DNA of 64,000 bases from Lactiplantibacillus plantarum (GTDB lineage: Bacteria > Bacillota > Bacilli > Lactobacillales > Lactobacillaceae). A program made the translations under genes and the position numbers. Location: positions 2,170,001 to 2,234,000 of the forward strand of contig NZ_CP039121.1 in NCBI RefSeq assembly GCF_014131735.1. The letters are read 5' to 3'. The notes beneath the pieces were generated by a model, which was not told where the DNA came from, did not search any database, and was given only the letters and a program-made list of their open reading frames with translations. Shown piece after piece: positions 57,601 to 64,000 of the stretch (the first letter of the stretch is position 1; the number at the start of each line of letters is the position of its first letter).

Positions 57601-59786
57601 TTAATGCCAGCACCTAGCACACTGAATGCCTTAGAAGCGCCCTTATAAGCGATCTTAGCCGTCCACTTCAAGCCCTTACCAATCTTGCCACCGACTGATT
57701 TAGTGTGTGTCCACATACTACTAAGCGCACCTTTTGCCTTAGTGGTGGTTACACTAGCAGCCATCTTTAACCAGTGCCCCATTCCAGTTCCTGAACGCTT
57801 AACAAAACTTGCAAACTTGGTTAGTTCGCGCTTGCCTTCAGCGCCATCAACCTTTGGTTTGAACACAAGCCGGCTGAGCTTGCCACCTAGGCCCTTCGCC
57901 AAGTCTAAGCCACTGAAGGCTAGCTTTAATGCAGATATACCCTTACTTGCTACAAAGGCACTAGAAGCTAAACCAGCGAATACTTTAGGGTGCTTCTCAG
58001 CAAATCCACCAACAATCTTCAGTATAGGTTCGATGTCCTTGAGGGATTGTACAAACACATTGAATGATGTCTTAGAAGCAGTCTTCATCGAACTAAAGAA
58101 TGACTTAATCTCTTTTTTGTGAGCAACAATATTAGCGCCCATTTTATCAATGCCTTTTGCTAGATTAGCCAACATTTTATCTAGCGTATTGCCAACGTTG
58201 AAATTCTTACCGGCAAATGCTTTAGTTATGTTGTTAATCTGCAAGGCTAGCGCATTGCCAACATCTTTAAACTCAGCTTTAGTATTCTTATCACCAATCC
58301 ACTTGGTAAACTGGCCCATTAACGGAGATTTCATATTGGCAATTGGTTTGTAAATTGCGTCTAATAACGCCGGCATTTGAGTTCTGATTGATCGTTCCAT
58401 ACCGGGTATGGTCTTCATCAAGTTTTCTGAAGCCTTGGCATACTTACCACCAAGTGAGTTCATAACTTCTTCAGCGTCTTTAGCACTAATCTTGCCGGCA
58501 CTCATCTGGTCACGTAGTGTTGACATGGTTAGCTTACTGTTATGCTGTTGCTTCTTTTCAAACTCCAACATCTTTTCAGCGTACATTGGCAATTGGTCAT
58601 TAATCATGTTGAAGTCGCCAAGCTGCATCTTGCCACTTGATAGCATATGAGTGAAGTTAGTGCCTAGTCGGGTAACATTCTCATCACTTAGGTTAAGCGT
58701 ATCACCCAGCGTTAAGATGGACTTAGTTAATTCTTTAGTCCGTGGTGCATTATCAAACACATGATAGAACGACTGGTTAAGTTCATCAACCACATTGATA
58801 TTTTGATTGAAAGCCGAAGCTAACCCATTACCAATGTCGACCATTTGTTTACCTTTTCCGTTTGAACCGGTTAAAGTAGTCCATGTGGCCGTCATTGTGC
58901 GTTGTTTGTTATCATATTCTGTTACAGCACTAGTAAGTTCGCCAAAAGATTCCGTCATACTTGACAAAGCATTGGTAATCCCATTAGCAACTAAATGGGC
59001 GCCTAGAATTGTACCGAATAAATGAGATGTCTTCTTAGCCTTGTCATCAATGCTATCAAGCTTAGAACGAACACCGTGCATAAATCCATGAGGTTCTTTT
59101 TCCATCGCTTTAAGTAGCTCGTTTTGGCTAGTCTTAGCTTTAGCCATGGCTGTTGCGGTTTCATTAACACGCACTTGCTGACGTTTATAAGCGTCACTAG
59201 TAGCACCGCTGGCCGTCTTAATTCGTTCCAGTTCGCTAGTTTGGGCCTTATACTGAGCCTCCATGTTAGAATAGGCCTGTTTTAAACCACCCAATTTAGC
59301 CTTGTTGGCTTCGGCTGACCTACCTTCGGCTTCTAGGCGCTTAACATAGGACTCACTTAAAGCTGTACTCTGTTTATAGCCCTTTTGTAGGTCTGCTAAG
59401 CCTGAATTGTAATACTGTAGCTTTGACTTGGCCCGGTCTAGCTGACCACCCATTGAGTCGTATGACCGACTTGCCTTGTTAATCTGGTCAGACAGCTTTA
59501 GATAGGTTTCTTCACCATCTTTAGTATCCCTGTTTAAGCCTGCTTGACGGGACTTTAACTCATCAATTTTAGACTTTTGCATCTCCATTGACTTAGCTAA
59601 CCCGTCTACCCTAGATGCGGCCGCCTTTTGATACTCTCCAGCTGATTTTAAGGCCGTCTCTTGAGCCTTCCAGCCGCTAGTATTGGCTCTAACCTCAGCT
59701 GTCAACGTCTTGAGTGATTTAACAGCTTCTGCTGAATCTAGGCCAACCTTACTAGTCATCTCACGGCCGACTACTTTTTTAGCCAT
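54633..59786 (-). CDS. Tape measure protein with NlpC/P60 and transglycosylase domains
   Basis: 1,717 residues. N-terminal helical TMP domain (KSAGEYQKAAASRVDGLAKS...). Residues ~905-1090 carry four to five 44-residue Trp-rich repeats (SWNSHWNDMRSNLNHYWN). A hydrophobic membrane-interacting stretch lies at ~740-770. NlpC/P60 peptidase at ~1330-1440: Cys in AFDCSGLVEYTL, His in SDHVGVYTG. C-terminal lytic transglycosylase-like domain ~1500-1610, catalytic Glu in VIARESNGDPSVV. These domains can open the peptidoglycan during DNA injection. Length sets tail length. Confidence 0.92.
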   Translation of the reverse strand: MAKKVVGREMTSKVGLDSAEAVKSLKTLTAEVRANTSGWKAQETALKSAGEYQKAAASRVDGLAKSMEMQKSKIDELKSRQAGLNRDTKDGEETYLKLSDQINKASRSYDSMGGQLDRAKSKLQYYNSGLADLQKGYKQSTALSESYVKRLEAEGRSAEANKAKLGGLKQAYSNMEAQYKAQTSELERIKTASGATSDAYKRQQVRVNETATAMAKAKTSQNELLKAMEKEPHGFMHGVRSKLDSIDDKAKKTSHLFGTILGAHLVANGITNALSSMTESFGELTSAVTEYDNKQRTMTATWTTLTGSNGKGKQMVDIGNGLASAFNQNINVVDELNQSFYHVFDNAPRTKELTKSILTLGDTLNLSDENVTRLGTNFTHMLSSGKMQLGDFNMINDQLPMYAEKMLEFEKKQQHNSKLTMSTLRDQMSAGKISAKDAEEVMNSLGGKYAKASENLMKTIPGMERSIRTQMPALLDAIYKPIANMKSPLMGQFTKWIGDKNTKAEFKDVGNALALQINNITKAFAGKNFNVGNTLDKMLANLAKGIDKMGANIVAHKKEIKSFFSSMKTASKTSFNVFVQSLKDIEPILKIVGGFAEKHPKVFAGLASSAFVASKGISALKLAFSGLDLAKGLGGKLSRLVFKPKVDGAEGKRELTKFASFVKRSGTGMGHWLKMAASVTTTKAKGALSSMWTHTKSVGGKIGKGLKWTAKIAYKGASKAFSVLGAGIKTLGKSFLSLGRLLLANPIGLVLTAVVALGVAFYEAYKHIKPFREWVNKTFKSVVNFGKGIAKWGSNVGKSVGKALGKVGNTMGKWAKTTTGFFKKHKTEILTTLINPFAGLATWFLKDTKTGKNIQKWSKGFSKDIQKMGFKKAMDKQVNDASKAFSKTKFGKWFKTVSDSFNTWKSSFKKSWNGHWSAMGKSLRNNWNGSVKNTRNFFSTVGKKWNGFKNSFRKGWNSHWNAMTRNLHGAWNSSYKHTRDFFSSMGKKWDGWKSSFRKSWNSHWNDMRSNLNHYWNRSIKHTRDFFSSMGSRWVGWKKSFAHSWNSHWDTMRSNLHSYWNKDLSHTRVFGHSMGDWLSTFKHSFKSGWSSLGTGVENIFKGLWKDLKNFAKDGMNDVIDIINGGINAVDSVIHTFGGKRKTIGDLSHVHFAEGTGMFSGSRNPITRPTMAMLNDGNDSPQTGNKEMVMLPNGDSGIVQGRNTKMMLPAGTEVLNASETAMLMAMQGVTKYAKGTGLFGDILNSVTSGISGVTSWVGKKVGSLEKLFKTAENIIAHPIKSLENLFSWSSKGVSGVMSNIGHGLFNGVEKQAKTWWSTLWGGVSDSLDSGASSSTLVNAMMKYGATNKYVYGAEGPSAFDCSGLVEYTLKKLGISFPRTSGEQYRASKYVSNPKPGDLVFFGPGGSDHVGVYTGNGEFYSAENEHDGMGISKVHGGGYGSFAGYGRVPGLSDSASSDKSSKSSGLLGTIKKQVGSGFWKFISKLADEFGDGGSSNPGGSGVQRWKPDVIKALKKNGFEASASQVSAWMKVIARESNGDPSVVNNWDANARMGIPSKGLVQTIQPTFDAYKFPGHNNPLNGYDDLLAGIHYMKAKYGSGASAFDRVSGPEGYENGGIINTNQLIEVAEHNKPEMVLPLTNKSRANQLIAQASQVVNGNTSTQVASTNSESNEKLDKLISLMSAILGNMGSVQAVIAKSDVVNAVKSDNKTASQYSQMMGY

Positions 59787-59815
59787 TTATTTAACCTCCT
59801 TTTAGGCACAAACGC

Positions 59816-60001
59816 TTATAAGCCATACGTTTGATTAATGGATTCTAGTGGGTCAACCAGTTCAGCACGGTCTTCCTTTTTACGAGCGTTTAAACTAGCC
59901 ATCATATTAAAAAATGAGCTATCATCAAATTCTTTCGGTGATAACCCCTCGGTTAATAATTGTTTAGCTAGTAAGTTGAAGTCTTCCTGTTGGTTTTTCA
60001 A
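59816..60001 (-). CDS. Tail assembly chaperone C-terminal extension (GT-type), or separate 61-residue gene
   Basis: MKNQQEDFNLLAKQLLTEGL... . The open frame continues upstream (KISRHKRNGELKKEVLKL) to the end of the chaperone gene in the -1 frame. It may be translated as a fusion by -1 frameshifting at A-AAA-TAA (60052-60046), or start at a TTG at 60001 with AAGGAA 9 nt before. The canonical heptanucleotide is absent. Confidence 0.6.
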   Translation of the reverse strand: MKNQQEDFNLLAKQLLTEGLSPKEFDDSSFFNMMASLNARKKEDRAELVDPLESINQTYGL

Positions 60002-60045
60002 CTTTAAGACTTCCTTTTTAAGCTCACCGTTACGTTTGTGCCGGC

Positions 60046-60420
60046 TTATTTTGACGACTTAGCGTCTTCGATGGCTTTACGTTGCTTCTGTTCAGACAGT
60101 TTAATATCAGCGTCTGAGATACCGTTTAACCGCATGATTAGGTAACCGACACCTTCGCCAAACCGTTCAATTGAGATGGTATCGTTAATCGTTTCCATCT
60201 GCTTGTCAGTGTAGCCCATAACCCGTTGTACAAAGCTGGTCATTTCGTCCTGTAATTCTAGGCCGTTTTTCATTGCGTCTAGTTCGGTAACTTCTTTTTC
60301 GGTGTCTTGTGATTCCAACATACCAATTTGAACTTTGGTAGCTAATCGAATGATATTGTTAGTTGGCGTTACATCAGCCGTCTTGTTGATTTTAAAATAG
60401 TTTTTAGCATTGATTTTCAT
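60046..60420 (-). CDS. Phage tail assembly chaperone (G-type)
   Basis: 124 residues from MKINAKNYFKINKTADVTPT. Located between major tail protein and tape measure, where the G/GT chaperone pair of siphophages lies; helical C-terminal (LSEQKQRKAIEDAKSSK). Likely coats the tape measure during tail assembly. GAGG ribosome site precedes ATG 60420. Confidence 0.75.
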   Translation of the reverse strand: MKINAKNYFKINKTADVTPTNNIIRLATKVQIGMLESQDTEKEVTELDAMKNGLELQDEMTSFVQRVMGYTDKQMETINDTISIERFGEGVGYLIMRLNGISDADIKLSEQKQRKAIEDAKSSK

Positions 60421-60496
60421 AAAAATTACCTCTTTCATTTATTTTTAGGTATGTAAAAAGGCCACCCAAATTAAGGAAGCCTTTAGATAATTAGTT

Positions 60497-61150
60497 CTAT
60501 TTACCAGTCGCTCCACCGGTTGTGCCACTTGTTGACTTAGTGTAGCCGCCAAACGTTTCAGCCATAAGCTTGTCTAGGTCGAAGTTAGTATCAGTTGACT
60601 TGGCAATCATATAAGGTTGTTGTACCCCGTTGGCAGCTAAGAAAATGTTAGACTTTAATGGCGTTAAGACGGTACCATTTAGGACAGTTGAGTAAGCAGC
60701 TTCACTGTTGGTATCAGTACTGTTATTAGATGCTTCTTCAACGAATTCGATATTGTTAAAGCATTCATAAATTGAGATGTCGCCATCTAATGATTGTGAT
60801 TCGGCAATCATCGCAACATGTGGCTTAGGTAGCTGACGAACCCAGGCACCTGTATTGGTGTTTTGTGTGAACCCCTTTAGCATCTGGTTAATCTTGAAGT
60901 CCAAATCTAAGGCGGTTAAAGCCAGCGTGGGCATAGACTTACCATAAGCTGTTCGTTTGATTTGTCCATTCCCCCAACCAGGCGTCCCGGCCGCTTCGAT
61001 AGCAGTCACATTGATTTGACTGAAACCTTCGCCATTGTGATCGGCAACATAGATTCCGTCAGTAGATAGACCTTTGGTAGCGTCTTTAATTAAGTCGCCA
61101 TTATCATCTAGCAAAGCAAAAGTTGCTTTTACAATGTTGTGTTTTGACAT
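60497..61150 (-). CDS. Phage major tail protein
   Basis: 217 residues, MSKHNIVKATFALLDDNGDL...; beta-rich tail-tube fold with GYLALTALDLDFK-type segments and a flexible glycine/threonine tail (TSGTTGGATGK). Position, size and sequence fit phi13-like/TP901 major tail proteins. Confidence 0.88.
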   Translation of the reverse strand: MSKHNIVKATFALLDDNGDLIKDATKGLSTDGIYVADHNGEGFSQINVTAIEAAGTPGWGNGQIKRTAYGKSMPTLALTALDLDFKINQMLKGFTQNTNTGAWVRQLPKPHVAMIAESQSLDGDISIYECFNNIEFVEEASNNSTDTNSEAAYSTVLNGTVLTPLKSNIFLAANGVQQPYMIAKSTDTNFDLDKLMAETFGGYTKSTSGTTGGATGK

Positions 61151-61165
61151 TTAAATATCTCTCCT

Positions 61166-61546
61166 TTAAATCATTTCATTTTTAGTTACATAAATTGTTT
61201 TGGTCACTTGGTTGGTATCCGGGTCAGTTGTGTGGTGCTGACTAGATACAATTAACCAGCCGGCCTCTTTAAGGCTTTTCATCAAAGCTATCTCAGCTTC
61301 CAATGGGTTAAAGTCATCGGCTAGGTTAACCTTGTAGAAGATTTGAATCTCAACACCCATTGCTAACCCTTTAAACGTGTTGTTTGCAAGGTAGGCCGGG
61401 CTTGAATCGGTCTCTTGCAATAGCATGACTGTACTAGTAGTGTTGTCTAAATCTTCGTTAGGTATTTCATTAAGGTAGACTTTATCTAGCCACGTTAAAT
61501 TGAGGGCGTTAACTAGGCTGGCTACCTGTGATACTGGTAATAGCAT
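61166..61546 (-). CDS. Tail completion protein, DUF806 family
   Basis: 126 residues, MLLPVSQVASLVNALNLTWL...; matches the DUF806 family of lactic-acid-bacteria phages, placed in the neck/tail-terminator slot. Its ATG shares the last base of the upstream stop. Confidence 0.8.
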   Translation of the reverse strand: MLLPVSQVASLVNALNLTWLDKVYLNEIPNEDLDNTTSTVMLLQETDSSPAYLANNTFKGLAMGVEIQIFYKVNLADDFNPLEAEIALMKSLKEAGWLIVSSQHHTTDPDTNQVTKTIYVTKNEMI

Positions 61547-61953
61547 TAGTCATCGTCCTCCTTCTTATATTCATCTAGCATGGCGTTAAAGATATCATCT
61601 TGGCTGTCGGCTAAGTTCTCATCAACAAAGTGGTCAGCCCTAATATGTTTAGTCCCATCGTTTAGCCTCATGGCGTTCATATCATGGTATTTATTAGTCC
61701 ACCCTACAATTGAGCTCCCATCGTGTTCGCCGTCTATATCGTTGCTGTTATAGCTTATGTTGTCAGCCATGTGTCCGTACTTCTCGTCTTTATGATTTGA
61801 ATAGTGTTTCTTTCTCGTGACTTCCGTCAAGTTATCAGCTAACTTCTTAGCGCCGGCTTTGGTTATCCGCTCCTGTTCAGCTTCATTGGGAACTAGCTTA
61901 TGGACGTCTTTAAGCCAGCTTGCTAGTTGGTCGGCCATATCATCGTTTGCCAT
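61546..61953 (-). CDS. Phage neck protein, HK97 gp10-like
   Basis: 135 residues; ADNLTEVTRKKHYSNHKDEKYGHMADNISY is the recognisable gp10-like core with conserved basic/tyrosine pattern. Role in head-tail joining. Ends in an acidic tail (EYKKEDDD). Confidence 0.8.
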   Translation of the reverse strand: MANDDMADQLASWLKDVHKLVPNEAEQERITKAGAKKLADNLTEVTRKKHYSNHKDEKYGHMADNISYNSNDIDGEHDGSSIVGWTNKYHDMNAMRLNDGTKHIRADHFVDENLADSQDDIFNAMLDEYKKEDDD

Positions 61954-61955
61954 AG

Positions 61956-62303
61956 CTAGGCCCCCTTAGTGACCTGTTTAAGCGTCAAATAATCGCAAGA
62001 CAGATAATTACTAGAATCATCCATGCTGTCATTGATGACATCGTAAAGTTTACCTTTATACTGGCATTTAATGCCTTCATAAACTTTAGGATTGTGCCTA
62101 ATAATGACCACTACTTGCTCTAATTGCTCAGTTGTGAGTTGATATGAATATGCAATCGATCGTGTATAGGATACACAGTATAAACTAAACTGACTAACAA
62201 ATGTCTGTTTGCTAGTTCCGTTAATAGGATTTTGAACAGTTTTAACAGTGCCAATCTGTATACGTTGGTTAAAGTCAACTGGAGTTAGCCTATTAATTGC
62301 CAT
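61956..62303 (-). CDS. Head-tail joining/closure protein (gp16-like)
   Basis: 115 residues from MAINRLTPVDFNQRIQIGTV; typical of the Phage_H_T_join family (VSYTRSIAYSYQLTTEQLEQ). Start at 62303; the open frame reaches 62369 but overlaps the connector gene. Overlaps the connector by 11 nt. Confidence 0.8.
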   Translation of the reverse strand: MAINRLTPVDFNQRIQIGTVKTVQNPINGTSKQTFVSQFSLYCVSYTRSIAYSYQLTTEQLEQVVVIIRHNPKVYEGIKCQYKGKLYDVINDSMDDSSNYLSCDYLTLKQVTKGA

Positions 62304-62634
62304 TGTCGTCCACCTCATCCTGTTTTTGATTATACAGACCTCGTAGTTGGCCAATGATTGAATCAACAACTAAGTCAACTGGATTAACGGTGTTTGAAGT
62401 GATTGATGTCCGGTAATACCAGTATGAACCAGCTAAGGCGTAAACAGCAGTTTCAAACAAGTCATTCACGCCTTCCATTTCATAGAACCCCGTAACGCCA
62501 TTTTCATCACCAATGGCCTGTTCAATGTAGCTAGTGGCTGCAGACAAATAACCTTTTAGCAGCTCGTCATCATCATCCCCGTCAATTCGCAAAGATGATT
62601 TTAATGTTCCTAAATCGGCTGCCACTTTAATCAC
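62293..62634 (-). CDS. Phage head-tail connector (gp6-like)
   Basis: 113 residues, LGTLKSSLRIDGDDDDELLK...AATSYIEQAIG; characteristic of the gp6-like connector family that binds beneath the portal. The start is a GTG (62634) or the GTG at 62625, where AAGG spacing is better. Confidence 0.85.
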   Translation of the reverse strand: MIKVAADLGTLKSSLRIDGDDDDELLKGYLSAATSYIEQAIGDENGVTGFYEMEGVNDLFETAVYALAGSYWYYRTSITSNTVNPVDLVVDSIIGQLRGLYNQKQDEVDDNGN

Positions 62635-62697
62635 ATCCTTACTTAGCCGCCCAGATTGTCACTGTACTGTGTATTTATTGGCGACATAGTTGGCTAA

Positions 62698-63930
62698 TTA
62701 CTTAGCAGGGGTCGTTGTAGCAGCGCTCGCCGCAAAGTTGGCCGGTTGGTCAGCAATTTTACTGAACGAACCTGCAACAAAGGCTTCCGTATCAGTAGCT
62801 TCAACATCAAAACGATCAATCACACGAATCTTAGTTTGATCCTTTTCAAAGGCGCCAGCTCCGATATTAGTCGTTAACAATGACGCATTTTCTCGGTCAA
62901 ATAAAGTAACCGCTTGTGATAAGTCACCATAATACAATGGATAAACTGGTGCCGCTGCCGTCCCAGTATTTGGCAACCACTTGTCAGCAATCATAACCAC
63001 TCGCTTACCGCGGACAATCATGCGGTCCGGCTGGGTTGGATCTGGTTGCAATAGGTAATTTCCCATAGCGTCCTTAACCTTGCATAACTCATTGTATCCT
63101 GACGTGTTCGTCAACAAGAACGATGTTGCCTTAATTGCTGGGTCAACAGCCGTGTTGATCATATCAATGATGTCATCAAACTTAGCTAAGGTTGGCTTCT
63201 TTGGCGCATTATTCATGGCTTCAATAATCTTAGTGTTACGACTAACAACAACCTTTTTAGCAATCCATTGGGTAAGCCATGCCATAAGGTTGTCAGCAGT
63301 ATCTTTCAATAATGAATTTGTTGCCGTCGTAATTCCACCATAACGATGAATTACATACTTAATCAAAGTAAGCTTTGGATCATCATTATCACCAATGGTG
63401 GCTGTTTCATCATCTAAATCAATCAATGGAGTGACATCTGACCATTTTTCAAAAACTCGTGATCCCGTCTGGGTGCTAACAGCTTCCCGATTAACATATT
63501 GTTGAAGGTTGTCATATTGACGAACCAGTGTATTAATTGCAGTTTGAATATCTTGAGGAATAGTCAAACCAATTGCGTTACCAGCTTCGTCGGTAGAAGA
63601 AGTTACCAAGTTCATAACTTTAGGGTCACCTTTAATCATGCCTTGGAAGTTCTTAATGAACTTGGCTTTGATGTCTTCTTCGTCATCATCAAGTGGGGTC
63701 TTATTCTTGTCATCCATATTGGCAATTTCTTGAGCCTTGCGTTCTTCTTCCAATTGTTCATGTAAAGCATCACGCCGGGCAACCGCATTGTCGCGATCTT
63801 GCTTCATTGCTTTAAATTCTTCTTGATCAAAGCTGTCGTCAAGGACAGCTGCGTTTAACTTATCGTTCAAGTCTGACACCTTTTGCCCTTGGGCAATCCA
63901 GGCATCATTCATTGTATTGATATTAGCCAT
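62698..63930 (-). CDS. HK97-fold major capsid protein
   Basis: 410 residues. N-terminal charged coiled coil ~30-85 (RDALHEQLEEERKAQEIANM) acts as the delta/scaffolding domain and is normally cleaved by a prohead protease; the HK97-fold starts near residue 110 (NLVTSSTDEAGNAIGLTIPQ; YGGITTATNSLLKDTADNLM). GGAGG ribosome site. Standard gene order beside connector genes. Confidence 0.93.
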   Translation of the reverse strand: MANINTMNDAWIAQGQKVSDLNDKLNAAVLDDSFDQEEFKAMKQDRDNAVARRDALHEQLEEERKAQEIANMDDKNKTPLDDDEEDIKAKFIKNFQGMIKGDPKVMNLVTSSTDEAGNAIGLTIPQDIQTAINTLVRQYDNLQQYVNREAVSTQTGSRVFEKWSDVTPLIDLDDETATIGDNDDPKLTLIKYVIHRYGGITTATNSLLKDTADNLMAWLTQWIAKKVVVSRNTKIIEAMNNAPKKPTLAKFDDIIDMINTAVDPAIKATSFLLTNTSGYNELCKVKDAMGNYLLQPDPTQPDRMIVRGKRVVMIADKWLPNTGTAAAPVYPLYYGDLSQAVTLFDRENASLLTTNIGAGAFEKDQTKIRVIDRFDVEATDTEAFVAGSFSKIADQPANFAASAATTTPAK

Positions 63931-63944
63931 TAGTTGGCCTCCTT

Positions 63945-64000
63945 TTAATTTTTGCCAAATAAAATAGCCAATTTGCTGTTTCGTAATTCAGCAGATTGAC
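63945..64000 (-). CDS. 3' end of the upstream phage gene, likely prohead protease
   Basis: Only 17 codons and the stop are inside the window, reading QSAELRNSKLAILFGKN. The helix-like end and the position directly before the capsid gene fit a prohead (Clp-type) protease, but so short a piece cannot settle it. Confidence 0.45.
   Translation of the reverse strand, partial: QSAELRNSKLAILFGKN

Noticed and set aside
57685..58122. 145-codon plus-strand open frame inside the tape measure
   Set aside because: Shadow of the antisense frame; Pro/Leu/Ser-rich and lacks a ribosome site.
60040..60060. Canonical slippery heptanucleotide in the tail chaperone
   Set aside because: No XXXYYYZ match; only A-AAA next to the stop codon, so reported as a non-canonical candidate.
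62640..62705. Reading frame of 14 codons MSPINTQYSDNLGG before the connector gene
   Set aside because: No ribosome site and too short; likely chance.

Overview
The window reads as a chromosomal segment of Lactiplantibacillus plantarum or a very close relative. The basis is gene content and protein recognition: a D-Ala-D-Ala ligase / mbl / murA wall block, an atpBEFHAGDC operon, a tdk-prfA-prmC-sua5-glyA-upp block, murT-gatD and a HK97-type siphoprophage. Nothing was aligned to a database. Almost all genes lie on the minus strand; murT-gatD, two small hypotheticals and a deacetylase lipoprotein are on plus.

Bases 1-12.7 kb hold partial ddl, an MDR oxidoreductase, a DUF2785 protein, an L-2-hydroxyisocaproate dehydrogenase, the metNIQ methionine importer behind a Met-type T-box leader, an orphan GcvH-like lipoyl protein, and a wall/shape block (rodA, DUF2969, yidD, mbl, a GNAT enzyme, murA). 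After a ~970-bp gap without a convincing gene comes the complete F1Fo ATP synthase operon (13.7-20.2 kb), then a uracil permease under a PyrR-type attenuator (20.4-21.9 kb). A second ~1-kb gap carries a folded dispersed repeat and apparent gene debris. From 22.9 to 28.7 kb lies the nucleotide/translation block upp, glyA, sua5, prmC, prfA, tdk. A second, opposite-facing copy of the repeat sits inside this block. Then come murT-gatD (lipid II amidation), manA, a serine beta-lactamase-like hydrolase, ilvE, a lipoprotein, a heterodimeric ABC exporter, a YxeA-like protein and a polysaccharide deacetylase lipoprotein.

From about 43.9 kb to the right edge the sequence is a siphoprophage read leftward. 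It starts at the right edge with the tail end of an unidentified gene and the major capsid protein. It continues with connector and head-closure proteins, tail completion, major tail protein, tail chaperone (with a candidate -1 frameshift extension), a 1,717-residue tape measure with two wall-cutting domains, an enlarged distal tail protein, tail-associated protein, repeat-rich fibre, BppU-like baseplate protein, GH25 lysin, a small membrane-anchored protein and a holin. A UUCG hairpin terminator and a 10-bp direct repeat pair follow, probably close to the phage end.

The most unexplained stretch is 42.2-43.95 kb, between the last clear host gene and the first clear phage gene. It holds a 29-bp perfect tandem repeat, an isolated AT-rich plus-strand gene of unknown function, and the broken C-terminal end of a second lysin. 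This suggests a cargo gene and a scar of an earlier prophage beside the present one. I saw no rRNA, tRNA, CRISPR array or intact insertion sequence.
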